A stretch of 64,000 bases of DNA from Saprospiraceae bacterium (GCA_041392805.1 JAWKLJ010000002.1:759001-823000), one strand, 5' to 3'; positions 8,172 through 17,182 are shown, counted from the first letter of the stretch. The notes: generated from the letters alone by a model not told the origin. Numbers and translations are program-made.

Positions 8172-9278
8172 ATGAATTTGATTCAATTGATCGGCGTAGG
8201 GGATAACAACTACAATGCTATAAAGACGAACCTTAGCGAGTTGTTGTCGCATAATCTTTCCACGCGAAGTATCGTTTTGGAAGAGGTAAATGACATTGAT
8301 ACGATTATGGAATTTAACCTAGGTGCTATTCCTGCCCTTGCCGTCAATGGGAAAATTGTATTTGAACAAAATGGCCAAGTACTAGGCAAAGAGCGATTAA
8401 GGGAATTAATAAGTCCTTATATAAGGCAATTAAATATGAAGAACATACTTGTACCGACAGATTTTTCGGAGGTATCAGAAGATGCTTTTCGTTTTGCCTA
8501 CGCCTTAGCAACTGTTAATGGTGGAGCCATTAAGGTTATCCATATCAGCCATCCTTCTTTTGATACGGTAAACCCCATGGGAACCTATGTTCCCGGGAGT
8601 TTTGAAAAATTAAAACGAGAACAGTTGGATCTTTTTATGGACCGGCTTAGTCATTTGGAACAGGTAAGAGAGGACGCAAATCTCATCCCGATTAGCAAGG
8701 AGGTCGTGATTGGTTTTGCAACCGAAGAAATCGTTCGCTACTCAAAGGGACCGGAGGTAGATATGGTGATTATGGGGACAACCGGTGAGGGCGGTTTTCT
8801 CAATAAATTGATAGGAAGTGTATCCTCAAGGGTGGCACAGAAGGCTTGGTGTCCGGTGATGCTCATTCCTAAAGGATACCGAAATGTAGGCTTTAAAAAT
8901 ATACTATACGCCAGCAACCACAAAGCAATGGATGAAGTAATGGTACGAGAAATGGTGAATTTTGCCCTTTTTCATGGTGCCAATATCCATTTACTGCATG
9001 TCAAAGAGAGCAGCAAAGATGATTTTAGGGTAGCAAAAACAGTTTTTGAGGAAATCGTCAGTGCTTCAGCTCCTAACCTGAGTTACCAATATTCCATCGT
9101 AGAGAGTAAGTCGGTTTTTCAAGGTATACAGCGGTATATCGAAAAAAATGAGATCGACTTATTATCTATGGTGACTGCTCATCGCGGTTTTATTGAGGAT
9201 TTATTTCACAACAGCTTGACCAAGCAAATGGCTTTTGGCACGGATATACCTTTACTTGTGATGCATTTTGATGAATAG
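8172..9278 (+). CDS. Thioredoxin-fold domain fused to a tandem universal stress protein
   Basis: 368 residues. Residues 1-85 resemble the thioredoxin_3/redox-active disulfide protein 2 fold (IQLIGVGDNNYNAI ... IPALAVNGKIV). The CxxC that follows the GxG turn in active members is replaced by D-N-N-Y, so no redox disulfide can form. Residues 89-235 are a UspA domain that starts with MKNILVPTDFSE and has the ATP-binding motif G-x2-G-x9-G-S (MGTTGEGGFLNKLIGS). A second, degenerate UspA domain fills about 238-368. Most USPs begin at the MKNILVPTDFS point, so the N-terminal module is an addition. It is co-transcribed with the CBS gene upstream. Confidence 0.85.
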   Translation: MNLIQLIGVGDNNYNAIKTNLSELLSHNLSTRSIVLEEVNDIDTIMEFNLGAIPALAVNGKIVFEQNGQVLGKERLRELISPYIRQLNMKNILVPTDFSEVSEDAFRFAYALATVNGGAIKVIHISHPSFDTVNPMGTYVPGSFEKLKREQLDLFMDRLSHLEQVREDANLIPISKEVVIGFATEEIVRYSKGPEVDMVIMGTTGEGGFLNKLIGSVSSRVAQKAWCPVMLIPKGYRNVGFKNILYASNHKAMDEVMVREMVNFALFHGANIHLLHVKESSKDDFRVAKTVFEEIVSASAPNLSYQYSIVESKSVFQGIQRYIEKNEIDLLSMVTAHRGFIEDLFHNSLTKQMAFGTDIPLLVMHFDE

Positions 9279-9364
9279 CGATTTCACCTTTTCTGGCAAT
9301 TGATGTCAGAACACAAGAATTGTCAGGGAACCAAATTTCTAATATGGTTTGAAAAAAAAAGCTT

Positions 9365-10171
9365 ATGAAAAACATCCTTGTTCCGACTGATTTTTCCGAG
9401 CATGCCAATAATGCTTTGGATTATGCGGTGGCCATTGCTAATCGTTTTGGAAGTCAGATCACCTTGTTTTATGCTTATAAAGTATATAGTACAACGGGAA
9501 TGCTGGTATCGGTGGAGCGTTTCATGAAAGATGACGCCGAAGAAGATATGCATAAGTTGATCGAAAAGACAAGGATCTCCCTGATGAATGGCGCGACGAT
9601 AACGGGAGTCACGGTAAAGGGAGAAACCATTCAGGGGATAGCGGATAAGGCTGATAGGGAAGGTTTTGATATCATCATCATGGGTACCCAAGGTGCCAGT
9701 GGATTGAAAGAGATATTTATGGGAAGTGTGACGAATGGGGTCATCAGAAAGACGCGAACGCCGGTGTTGGCTATTCCCAATGAATGTCGTTATAAGGCTT
9801 TTAAGTCTTTTGTTTTGGCAATGGATAGCCGAGAGGTTCAAACACCTGGCCTATTTCGAACCTTAGTGTTTTTGGTAAAAGGATATGATGGTAGCTTATC
9901 GGTTTACCACAAGATAGAGGGAGAGGAGGATGACGGTATTGATCCTTCATTAAACCAATGGTTAATGGGGATTGAACATGCCAATCACTTTGATTTTAGT
10001 GAAAAAGACGTGAACGAAAGTTTGTCGGAATTTTTGGCTGATTACGGCGGAGATTTACTCTGTATGGTTAGGCACAAACGGGGATTCCTAGAGCGAATTT
10101 TCCATCAAAGTGTTACCAAAAAAGAAGCCTTCACAACGGCTATCCCCTTACTGGTATTACAAGATAATTAA
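9365..10171 (+). CDS. Tandem-domain universal stress protein
   Basis: 268 residues with two UspA domains. The first (MKNILVPTDFSEHANN, residues 1-141) keeps the ATP-binding motif G-x2-G-x9-G-S in MGTQGASGLKEIFMGS. The second (about 145-268) is degenerate and ends in the block FLERIFHQSVTKKEAF...IPLLVL, which recurs in its paralogues here. USPs bind ATP or act as stress-signalling partners in the cytoplasm. The 86-bp gap to the preceding USP gene holds no tandem box, so it is probably read through from the promoter at 7656-7699. A terminator follows. Confidence 0.88.
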   Translation: MKNILVPTDFSEHANNALDYAVAIANRFGSQITLFYAYKVYSTTGMLVSVERFMKDDAEEDMHKLIEKTRISLMNGATITGVTVKGETIQGIADKADREGFDIIIMGTQGASGLKEIFMGSVTNGVIRKTRTPVLAIPNECRYKAFKSFVLAMDSREVQTPGLFRTLVFLVKGYDGSLSVYHKIEGEEDDGIDPSLNQWLMGIEHANHFDFSEKDVNESLSEFLADYGGDLLCMVRHKRGFLERIFHQSVTKKEAFTTAIPLLVLQDN

Positions 10172-10198
10172 GCAATCGTAATTAAATATGGAGCTTTT

Positions 10199-10236
10199 GC
10201 CCCAACGAATACGGATGTACTTGTTGGGGCTTTTTT
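10199..10236 (+). terminator. Rho-independent terminator after the CBS-USP-USP operon
   Basis: A perfect 8-bp stem GCCCCAAC (10199-10206) / GTTGGGGC (10223-10230) with a 16-nt loop is followed directly by six T. It ends the plus-strand operon between convergent USP genes. The T-run overlaps the stop of the minus-strand gene. Confidence 0.8.
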
Positions 10237-11071
10237 ATGAGGTTGGAATAATAAGCAGTGGAATGGCGGTTTTGTATGCCATTTTTTTGGTTTTACTCTG
10301 GTGAAAAAATTGTTCTACTTTATTTCTTCTGGGGACCATCATCGCCAATAAATCAATGTTATATTCATGGATAAAATAGTCGATACCTTGCACCACATTG
10401 GGATCACGCACCATGTGGAAGGATTGGTTTTCCATCAAGGAGTGAGGTAATTTCCAAATTTCCTCTTTGTTGTCAAAAAAATCATAGGGCATCATATTGA
10501 CAAAAACCTGCAAAAGGTCAGCCCCCAAAAATTTGGTTAATTTTTCCAGGTATTGTAAAGCTGCATCTTCTGCTCCGGTAATGGCTGTTGCAAAAGCCAC
10601 TTTTTTAATTTCCAAAAGGGAAGTGCCTTCAGGAATAACGAGGACTGGTATTTTACTTTTGCTCAGGAGTTGGGTCGTTACGCTTCCAAAAAGATGATCC
10701 CACATGCTATGCTTGTTTCGGGTGCCAATAACAATCAAATCTACTTTCTCTTCTTCTCCGCATTTCAATATTTCTTCAATGGTTTCTCCAAATCTGGTTT
10801 GGCAATGGATGTTTTTCACTCCACTCAAAGCCTCTTTATCGCGATCAGGATAGGAGGTGGAAAAGTGCTTCAAATGGTTTTCTATTTCTTCCTTCCTTTG
10901 CGCTTTAAATTTTGCGATATGCGCCTCACTTAAGGTTTCCTCATAATTGGGAGGACTGGCAACATGCACTGCAATAATTTCATTTAAATAACGAAGGCTT
11001 AACCATTCTGCATATTCCAAACCGAAACGAGCCGCTGAGGAAAAATCAATTGGCACAAGTATCTTTTTCAT
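10235..11071 (-). CDS. Tandem-domain universal stress protein
   Basis: 278 residues with two UspA domains (MKKILVPIDFSSAARFG at the start; second domain from about residue 150). In the first domain the nucleotide motif is GTRNKHSMWDHLFGS, so the second Gly of G-x2-G-x9-G-S is Asn and ATP binding may be altered. The C-terminal block VEQFFHQSKTKKMAYKTAIPLLII matches its paralogues (the tail FFHQS...KMA is shared). It is a single-gene unit behind its own tandem operator (site 3). Confidence 0.88.
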   Translation of the reverse strand: MKKILVPIDFSSAARFGLEYAEWLSLRYLNEIIAVHVASPPNYEETLSEAHIAKFKAQRKEEIENHLKHFSTSYPDRDKEALSGVKNIHCQTRFGETIEEILKCGEEEKVDLIVIGTRNKHSMWDHLFGSVTTQLLSKSKIPVLVIPEGTSLLEIKKVAFATAITGAEDAALQYLEKLTKFLGADLLQVFVNMMPYDFFDNKEEIWKLPHSLMENQSFHMVRDPNVVQGIDYFIHEYNIDLLAMMVPRRNKVEQFFHQSKTKKMAYKTAIPLLIIPTS

Positions 11072-11087
11072 CTAAAATAATTTTGTG

Positions 11088-11153
11088 GCAAGTTACAATA
11101 GATGAATAGGAAACCGGTTGATGAAAATCACCTATTGCTTTGATACCCATCAT
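11088..11153 (-). promoter_or_regulatory. Tandem FNR/FixK-type operator and promoter (site 3)
   Basis: Read on the minus strand: distal ATGATGGGTATCAA (11153-11140), 8 bp, proximal GTGATTTTCATCAA (11131-11118), 22 bp, then -7 TAACTTGC (11095-11088), 17 bp before the USP start codon. On the plus side, where no gene follows, no -7 element is found at the mirrored position. Confidence 0.75.
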
Positions 11154-11326
11154 TTTGGAGGATCAACGGATTTCCGATACAGTAAAACTGGCTACTTCGG
11201 CTTACATTTTGCCAAAAGCCAAAAGCCAAATCCAATGACAAGGACTAAAATGAGGCTACACTTTAATAAATAGCCATACAAACAGTATTGGATATAGGCT
11301 TCTAGGGGCAAACAAGCATGCATTGT

Positions 11327-12766
11327 TTATTCCTTTGAAGAGTGTATGGGTTGTGGAGATAAGGCAGCCACTTTGAGGTTTTGGACTTTGGGCTTTTTGA
11401 AAAGTGTCCGCCAGACTATGGATGGATGAAATAAGGAAGTTGGCGGATGCATGAGGTTCATCACTTTTAAAAAAGCTTTACCTACTACTTCATCATGGTG
11501 ACTGGCATTGTGTATCCTTTCAATATAGGCATTAATCAGGTCAGTCCCCATAGGTTTAGTACCTTCTGTACCAGGAAAGCGAAAATCTTCCCCGACTGCC
11601 GTTTGCCAGGGGATATCGACTACCTTTTTGGCTTTTTTGAAAAATGCCCTGGCCAAACCCTTTAGATTCCCCTGTCGTTCTTTTAGCAAGCCATCTAATT
11701 GCTGGATTTCCATGGCAGCAACAGTCATCCCTTGCCCATAAATGGGGTTGAAACTACAGATGGCATCCCCTATTACCAGAAACCCTTCTGGGAAAGTCTT
11801 GAGTTTTTCGTAATGCCGGCGCAAGCTCAATGGATATTTATAAAGATAAACATCGGTCAGGGCTTCATTTTTCCTGACAATTTCATATACATCTTTAGCT
11901 GGTAGGGCCTTGGCAAAGTCAAGGAACGCCTCCATATTGTCACCAGGATGATCGCCAGACATACCTGCAAGGGTGACCATCCAACGGTTATCTTCCATAG
12001 GGAACGCACCTCCCATTCTCGTTTCCTTGTTGTTGCCAGGTGTGATGAACACCCACTCCTTGTTTTCTAGGCGGTCAGCATCCCTTTTGAAAATACAGGA
12101 AGCGTATCCCAACTTGACGCCAACTGTCGTTTCTGAGGGCCGAGGATATCCCATTGATTCAAGCCAACGTGGGGTGACCGAACCTCTGCCAGATGCATCA
12201 ACAACTAAGTCGGCAAATATTTGTTGGGGTGTCTCCGATTGGGTTTTTCGGATATATTCAAGGCCAATTATACTGTTTTTATGCTCTGAGAAAATAGGCG
12301 CCTTAACTGCACACTGGTCTAATAAACGAACATTAGGCCTTTGCAGAACGGCTTTGCGAATCAATGATTCCAGGAAAGGGCGGCTCATCAAGACGCCATC
12401 CTGGCCAAACGAAATCCTGGCCCTGTAGTTGCCATTGATAAACCAGCGCATGTTGCCTCCCATGTCATTGACAACGGCCCCTCCTTTTGTCAGTTCTTCT
12501 TTCAATTGAGGAAAATAAGTCTGCATGATGTTAAAGCCATGCGCCAACAGTCCGTGTAAGTGACGAGTATGCGGTTGGCCTTTGCGAGATTCAGGTTCTT
12601 TTTTTACAAGATCCTTTTCGATCAGGGTGACTTGTTCAAAATGGTCACTAAGAACCCGGCAAGCCATCAAACCTGCCATGCTGGCGCCGATAATGACTGC
12701 GTGTTTTTGAGGGGATGCTGGTGATGAATTCATTGATTTAATCATTTTTGGTAAATAATGAGCCAT
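11327..12766 (-). CDS. FAD-dependent monooxygenase/epoxidase-like protein
   Basis: 479 residues. The N-terminal dinucleotide-binding motif is IIGASMAGLMACRVL (GxSxAG), followed by an acidic strand end (LIEKD). The block RKGQPHTRHLHGLL and the second FAD motif (GDAICSFNPIYGQGMTVAAMEI, near residue 335) place it among group A flavin monooxygenases close to polyether/polyketide epoxidases and geranylgeranyl-reductase-like enzymes. It would hydroxylate or epoxidise a hydrophobic substrate with NAD(P)H and O2; the substrate is unknown. The start could be one of several Met codons within the first 12 residues. It is alone, with an operator-like palindrome directly upstream. Confidence 0.75.
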   Translation of the reverse strand: MAHYLPKMIKSMNSSPASPQKHAVIIGASMAGLMACRVLSDHFEQVTLIEKDLVKKEPESRKGQPHTRHLHGLLAHGFNIMQTYFPQLKEELTKGGAVVNDMGGNMRWFINGNYRARISFGQDGVLMSRPFLESLIRKAVLQRPNVRLLDQCAVKAPIFSEHKNSIIGLEYIRKTQSETPQQIFADLVVDASGRGSVTPRWLESMGYPRPSETTVGVKLGYASCIFKRDADRLENKEWVFITPGNNKETRMGGAFPMEDNRWMVTLAGMSGDHPGDNMEAFLDFAKALPAKDVYEIVRKNEALTDVYLYKYPLSLRRHYEKLKTFPEGFLVIGDAICSFNPIYGQGMTVAAMEIQQLDGLLKERQGNLKGLARAFFKKAKKVVDIPWQTAVGEDFRFPGTEGTKPMGTDLINAYIERIHNASHHDEVVGKAFLKVMNLMHPPTSLFHPSIVWRTLFKKPKVQNLKVAALSPQPIHSSKE

Positions 12767-12768
12767 CC

Positions 12769-12783
12769 ATACGCTGTGCGTAT
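12769..12783 (-). promoter_or_regulatory. Operator-like palindrome upstream of the FAD monooxygenase
   Basis: ATACGC-TGT-GCGTAT is a perfect 6-bp inverted repeat with a 3-bp centre, 3 bp before the predicted start codon on the minus strand. A repressor bound here would block transcription or initiation. No cognate regulator gene is adjacent. Confidence 0.35.
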
Positions 12784-12826
12784 AGTGTTTTTATGAGGAT
12801 CAAATTCCATAGCTGCGAAATATTAA

Positions 12827-12927
12827 TAGACTTGTTCACCCGGAGCCCCAAATGGCTGCAAGCTGCAAATTTTATCTTGCGCTTCGTAAAGCGTTTGTTT
12901 GGAGGCAGGCCCAACTAAACAAGTCTA
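12827..12927. repeat. Short inverted-repeat element (MITE-like)
   Basis: TAGACTTGTT (12827-12836) is repeated in inverse as AACAAGTCTA (12918-12927), enclosing about 80 bp that fold further (GCGCTTCGTAAAGCG). The whole is about 100 bp and lies in the 340-bp gene-free stretch between the monooxygenase and the IS element, which otherwise shows no gene. No target duplication is clear. Confidence 0.4.
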
Positions 12928-13097
12928 ATACTTGAGAGGTGCATGTTGGATCAAAGCTTTTTCAGCGGTGATAGCTGACAATAGTTAATCGGACACCTAA
13001 AAAAGAATCATTATCAGATAACCAAAAGAATATGTATTTTCGTTAGGAATGTTGACATTACAAAGTTAAGTAGGACAAGATATTAACGCATCACCCC

Positions 13098-13106
13098 TAG
13101 GTGTGA
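13098..13106. repeat. Left copy of the 9-bp target-site duplication
   Basis: TAGGTGTGA lies directly outside the left IS end and is repeated exactly at 14498-14506 outside the right end. Confidence 0.9.
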
Positions 13107-14497
13107 CAGCAATTTCTCATGTAAGGTGTTTACGTGCTCATTCAAGCTGAACAGCATAGATTTGAGCCAGGATTTGAAAAAGTTCATTGAAAGATTTAAG
13201 CGGTCGAATAATAAAAATAGCGCGGATACGCTCCCATACTCTATTTTTAGCTTTAGCCGCACTCCAAATGTCATTAAAGAGTCTATTAGTAGCCTGGACA
13301 ATTTGATCTACAGCAAAGGCTAAAAGCATAATAGATGCCATGACATTACACAAATGATTGTACCCGTGTCCATAATTGTGCTCAAAATGATATCCTTGAT
13401 TTTTGAGCGTATTGAATCCTTCGTTTTCAATTTTCCAACGGGCTCTACCGCCGCGCATAATATCATAGACATTACTTTTACGAAGCTTTAAAGAAGTTAC
13501 CCAGGAAAAACATTTCTTTTTCCCGTTGGCGTGTTCTTCATAGTACAAAAAGTTTACTCGGATGTTGCCCTGACCATTAAGCGCCACATTATTGATCCAG
13601 TAAAAATGATGCTCTATTTTAGCTTCTTTAAGGACTAAAGTATTTACCTGTCCACGAGCTTTACGCGCTTCAAAATGCTTGAATAAGATCTCATGGCTAG
13701 TTGGTTTGACATTAATAATGAAGTCCCAACCGTTATTCAAAATTTGTTCAATATGGGGTTCATTAGCATACAAGGCGTCCTCAACAATAACAGCAGATTG
13801 TTCGCCATAGGCTTCTAAGAGAGTATCTTGTAAGCGCTTAGAGGCATTCAACTCACAGTCATTTTTACTAACCCCATCCTGCTTTTCGATAGCTTCACAG
13901 CCCAGCGGGAAAACTTCTCTTCGGTCTGGATGGACTAAAACGGCGGCCAACATCGAATGATGAAAAGAGGAGTCCCCTTTATGATGCTTTCTTTCCAGAC
14001 AACGCTTACATTTGATTTTGCTGGACTCAAAATAATGAACCCCATCAACACTAAAGAGTAAGTATTTTTTCAAAAACCGGTAATCTGAACTTATCCCGCT
14101 TCTGTTCAAAAGCTCGAAACGTTTGGGAAATAGGCTTTGTAAAGCTGTTGGTGAAACCTCATCCAAGACTCTACGCATTTGAGCATCCGAACAAATCTTA
14201 TCGATGCCAAATAGCTCTTTAAGATTAGAACGCTCTATCTCCGATTGTTGCTCAAAACAAAGCAAAGAAGGATACTTTAAATTAAAGATAGCATAAGCGC
14301 TCATCAAGATATCCGATAGCTTATGAACCACATTGGGAGCTCGATGATCTGGTATTTCTTTAAAATCACTGCGTAGTTCTTTTACCAGAACATCATAATT
14401 CAATTCCGATCGCAGTTGAGCATGGCTTTTTCGCATGCCCTAAGATATATCTTTATTTCAAACAACTAACGTGTACACCTTACATGAGAAATTGCTG
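13107..14497 (-). mobile_element. Complete IS element (IS4-superfamily-like), 1391 bp
   Basis: The element is bounded by 28-bp terminal inverted repeats, 13107-13134 and 14470-14497, which start CAGCAATTTCTCATGTAAGG and match at 26 of 28 positions. It is flanked by perfect 9-bp direct repeats TAGGTGTGA, in keeping with IS4-type insertion. One intact transposase gene fills it. The near-perfect ends and duplication indicate a recent insertion. Rejoining the flanks restores the palindrome TCACCCCTAGGTGTGA, 25 bp before the kinase gene at 14531. Confidence 0.93.
13138..14436 (-). CDS. IS transposase, DDE type
   Basis: 432 residues, intact. Likely catalytic residues are Asp131 (FSVDGVHYF), Asp220 (IVEDALYANEPH) and Glu337 in RARWKIENEGFNTLKNQ, which resembles the Y2RE region of IS4-superfamily enzymes. 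A Cys cluster (KCKRC, 143-146) and His-rich stretch follow the first Asp. The conserved tail FEHNYGHG is seen in related Bacteroidota transposases. The gene occupies almost all of the element, its stop lying 4 bp inside the left inverted repeat. Confidence 0.88.
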   Translation of the reverse strand: MRKSHAQLRSELNYDVLVKELRSDFKEIPDHRAPNVVHKLSDILMSAYAIFNLKYPSLLCFEQQSEIERSNLKELFGIDKICSDAQMRRVLDEVSPTALQSLFPKRFELLNRSGISSDYRFLKKYLLFSVDGVHYFESSKIKCKRCLERKHHKGDSSFHHSMLAAVLVHPDRREVFPLGCEAIEKQDGVSKNDCELNASKRLQDTLLEAYGEQSAVIVEDALYANEPHIEQILNNGWDFIINVKPTSHEILFKHFEARKARGQVNTLVLKEAKIEHHFYWINNVALNGQGNIRVNFLYYEEHANGKKKCFSWVTSLKLRKSNVYDIMRGGRARWKIENEGFNTLKNQGYHFEHNYGHGYNHLCNVMASIMLLAFAVDQIVQATNRLFNDIWSAAKAKNRVWERIRAIFIIRPLKSFNELFQILAQIYAVQLE

Positions 14498-14506
14498 TAG
14501 GTGTGA
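14498..14506. repeat. Right copy of the 9-bp target-site duplication
   Basis: TAGGTGTGA directly after the right IS end, identical to 13098-13106. Confidence 0.9.
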
Positions 14507-14530
14507 TTTTAAATCCTTTAAATACAGCGT

Positions 14531-16465
14531 ATGAGGACATTTCTCTTTTTTCTGTTGTTCTCTCTTGGCTCCTATGCAAATAATATGGCCAATGACCTGC
14601 CTGATAATTTACTCAAGTCATTGAAAAAGGAGGCGGAGGATACGGCTAAAGTTTGGTCTTACTTCAAAGTGGCTCAATACTATCAAGTTTCAAATATAGA
14701 TAGTTCGATTTTCTACCTAGACAAGGCTTTAACCCTGGCTGATCGACATCATTTTAACAAAGGCAAGGCAGCCGCTCTATTGAGGCTGATGGGGATCTAT
14801 GTCTATGCAGGCCAACCAGAAAGGGTAGCCAAGTATGGGAAGGAAGCGTTGACGGTAGCCCAATCCCCAGGGGTAGGGGAGTATGCGGGTAAAATTTACG
14901 AATTATATGGCAATTCGATGCTCGATGCGATGGAACCCGATTCAGCCTTTTATTATTTTTCTCTGGCGGAAAAGGCCTATACCGCTATTGGTGAGTCCTA
15001 CCGTAATTTTTCGGTTAACCTAGGTTACAGTAATATTTATATTCAGGAAGGTGATGATCAAAAGGCCGAAGCATATTTATTAAAAGCCTATGACATCAGC
15101 AAAACTCGACGCATAAGAAAAGACCATGGCATGGTGCTCTATTTTTTGATGGATTTTTATTTTTCCAGGAATAATATGGCTGCTTATGCGCCCTATGCAG
15201 CAGCGTATCTCGAACTGACAGGAAAAGATGAATTTGCGTTGGAGGTCGACCCTATGCACCAATTTCTTTATTTTTTTGATGAAGCTGAACCCATTGAGCG
15301 CAAAATTCAAAAAATAAAGGAGGTAATAGCCGTACAACAAGCTTCAGGATATTATCGGAACCTGGCCATCAGCTATGATTATCTATGCGAATTGCAAGAA
15401 GAGATACAAGATTGGAAAGGTGCCCTTCAAACGGCACTTGCGGGACTGGAGCTTACGAAAAGTATTAAACACCTGAATGAAGAAACCGCATTTACCCAAA
15501 TGATAGCCAATATTTATGAACATTTGGGAAATTATGAAATGGCCCATCATTATTTAAAGAGCGCTATCAAGCTTCAGGATAGCATCCATTTGTTTGTCTT
15601 GCAAAAAAACAAACAGGAATTGGAAGTCCAGTTTGAAACGGAAAAGAAAGAGGCCGCATTGGCTATTAGCGAATTGGAATTAGAGCGGAAAACCTCACAA
15701 CAAAGGTCAACGACTGTTATTTTGGGAGTAGTAGCAGCGTTAGCCCTGGTGACCTTATGGTTTTTGTACTTTAAATCAAAAACAAATAAAATCCTTTCAG
15801 AAAAAAATACGATTATCGGTCGGGCTTTGGCAGAAAAGGAAGTTTTACTCAAAGAGATTCATCATCGGGTGAAAAACAATCTCCAGGTAATTTCCAGTTT
15901 GCTCAATTTGCAATCCAAATCCTTGCAGGACGCCAAGGCAAAAGCCGCAATTCTGGATGGCCAAAACCGGGTTAAATCGATGGCCTTGATTCATCAAAAC
16001 CTTTATCTTTCTGACAACCTGGCTACAGTGGATATTAACAACTACATTGGTCGATTGACCGAAAACCTTTTCCATTCCTATAATATTAAGGATGACCTCG
16101 TTCGCCTAAAAACGGATATAGATTCGATGCAAATGGATGTAGATACCTTGATCCCACTAGGGCTGATCTTGAACGAGGTACTTAGTAATGCCCTCAAACA
16201 TGCTTTTCCAGCCAATCGATCCGGGACCATAGAAGTGCTGCTAAAAGAAAAAAAAGAAGGTTTGTTGTTAAGGGTAAAAGATGATGGGATTGGATTTGCC
16301 CCTCAAGCAATATCTCCCACCAAGCACTCCCTTGGGATGATTCTCATTCAGGATTTTTCGCGTAAACTTAAGGCAGAAATGACTTGGGAGGGAAATAACG
16401 GAACCGAATTTAAGCTCCTGATCCACGAATACAAAATAGCAAATTGGGCTCATGCAGCAAATTAA
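14531..16465 (+). CDS. TPR-containing sensor histidine kinase (HisKA_2/HWE-like)
   Basis: 644 residues: signal peptide or first membrane segment (1-17), TPR repeats over about 30-370, a coiled coil, one membrane segment near 395-413 (ILGVVAALALVTLWFLYF), then the cytoplasmic kinase core. The phospho-acceptor motif is KEIHHRVKNNLQVISSLLNLQ, characteristic of the HisKA_2 family; the N-box is LILNEVLSNALKHAFP and the G-box KDDGIGFAP. The TPR domain would lie in the periplasm as sensor. It overlaps the following response regulator gene by 14 bp. An IS element has inserted 25 bp before its start codon and may have cut off its promoter. Confidence 0.88.
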   Translation: MRTFLFFLLFSLGSYANNMANDLPDNLLKSLKKEAEDTAKVWSYFKVAQYYQVSNIDSSIFYLDKALTLADRHHFNKGKAAALLRLMGIYVYAGQPERVAKYGKEALTVAQSPGVGEYAGKIYELYGNSMLDAMEPDSAFYYFSLAEKAYTAIGESYRNFSVNLGYSNIYIQEGDDQKAEAYLLKAYDISKTRRIRKDHGMVLYFLMDFYFSRNNMAAYAPYAAAYLELTGKDEFALEVDPMHQFLYFFDEAEPIERKIQKIKEVIAVQQASGYYRNLAISYDYLCELQEEIQDWKGALQTALAGLELTKSIKHLNEETAFTQMIANIYEHLGNYEMAHHYLKSAIKLQDSIHLFVLQKNKQELEVQFETEKKEAALAISELELERKTSQQRSTTVILGVVAALALVTLWFLYFKSKTNKILSEKNTIIGRALAEKEVLLKEIHHRVKNNLQVISSLLNLQSKSLQDAKAKAAILDGQNRVKSMALIHQNLYLSDNLATVDINNYIGRLTENLFHSYNIKDDLVRLKTDIDSMQMDVDTLIPLGLILNEVLSNALKHAFPANRSGTIEVLLKEKKEGLLLRVKDDGIGFAPQAISPTKHSLGMILIQDFSRKLKAEMTWEGNNGTEFKLLIHEYKIANWAHAAN

Positions 16466-17063
16466 AATACTCATCGTAGAAGATGAACCTATGATTGCCA
16501 GGGACTTGGCCACCACCCTGGAGGGAATGGACTATTCCATTGCTGAGATTTGCTACACCTATGAAGAAGCCATGACATTTTTGGAAACCAAACAGGCAGA
16601 TTTTGTTATTCTGGACATTAACCTCGGCAAGGGGCAGGAGGGGATAAGTCTTGGGGCGTTTATAGACCAACATCTGAAATTGCCCTTTCTATACCTTACC
16701 TCTTATTCCGATAAAGAGACCATAGCGAAAGTAAAACGTACCTATCCGATGGCCTATTTATTAAAGCCATTTGATGAAAAAGATCTCTTTACCGCCATAG
16801 AAGTTGCCCTATCTAATCACTCCAGAATGTACAATCCTGTTCAATTTGACATCCATTCCATCAACCATAAACTGCTATCCCCGCTTACTTCCAAAGAATT
16901 TGAAATTTTGTTAGATGTATATGCAGGACTGAACAATCAACAGCTCTGTGAAAAACATTTTATCTCCATGAACACGGTCAAAACACATGTCAAACACCTC
17001 TTCAATAAATTTGATGTTAGTGATCGAACTGCTTTTATTGTAAAACTTAGAAACTGGATTTGA
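16452..17063 (+). CDS. Response regulator with LuxR-type DNA-binding domain
   Basis: 203 residues. The receiver (1-120) has the acidic pair ED (11-12), phospho-acceptor Asp in VILDINLG (near residue 55), YLTSYSD and LLKPF. Residues about 138-200 form a LuxR/GerE-type helix-turn-helix (LTSKEFEILLDVYAG ... ISMNTVKTHVKHLFNKF). It overlaps the TPR kinase gene, so the pair forms one two-component system. Its 3' end is followed closely by the Hsp20 operator, which begins 13 bp after the stop. Confidence 0.88.
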   Translation: MQQIKILIVEDEPMIARDLATTLEGMDYSIAEICYTYEEAMTFLETKQADFVILDINLGKGQEGISLGAFIDQHLKLPFLYLTSYSDKETIAKVKRTYPMAYLLKPFDEKDLFTAIEVALSNHSRMYNPVQFDIHSINHKLLSPLTSKEFEILLDVYAGLNNQQLCEKHFISMNTVKTHVKHLFNKFDVSDRTAFIVKLRNWI

Positions 17064-17075
17064 AACGGCTAAAGA

Positions 17076-17142
17076 TTGATAAAAATCACTTTTGGTTTTG
17101 ATTTGGGTCATCGCTTCTACAGGGTAAACAGGCTTATTTTTG
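17076..17142 (+). promoter_or_regulatory. Tandem FNR/FixK-type operator and promoter of hsp20 (site 4)
   Basis: Distal box TTGATAAAAATCAC (17076-17089), 8 bp, proximal box TTGATTTGGGTCAT (17098-17111), then 23 bp and -7 element TATTTTTG (17135-17142). The Hsp20 start codon lies 40 bp further. Confidence 0.75.
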
Positions 17143-17182
17143 GAATATAAAATGAAATTTTTAAAACCAAAATTAAGTAGTC

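Noticed and set aside
9279..9364. Possible FNR-type box before the second USP gene
   Set aside because: TTGATGTCAG is present, but no right half-site, no second box at 22 bp and no -7 element at the right distance.
11132..11326. Plus-strand transcript from the tandem boxes at 11118-11153
   Set aside because: No -7 element at 22 bp on that side and no plus-strand gene follows.
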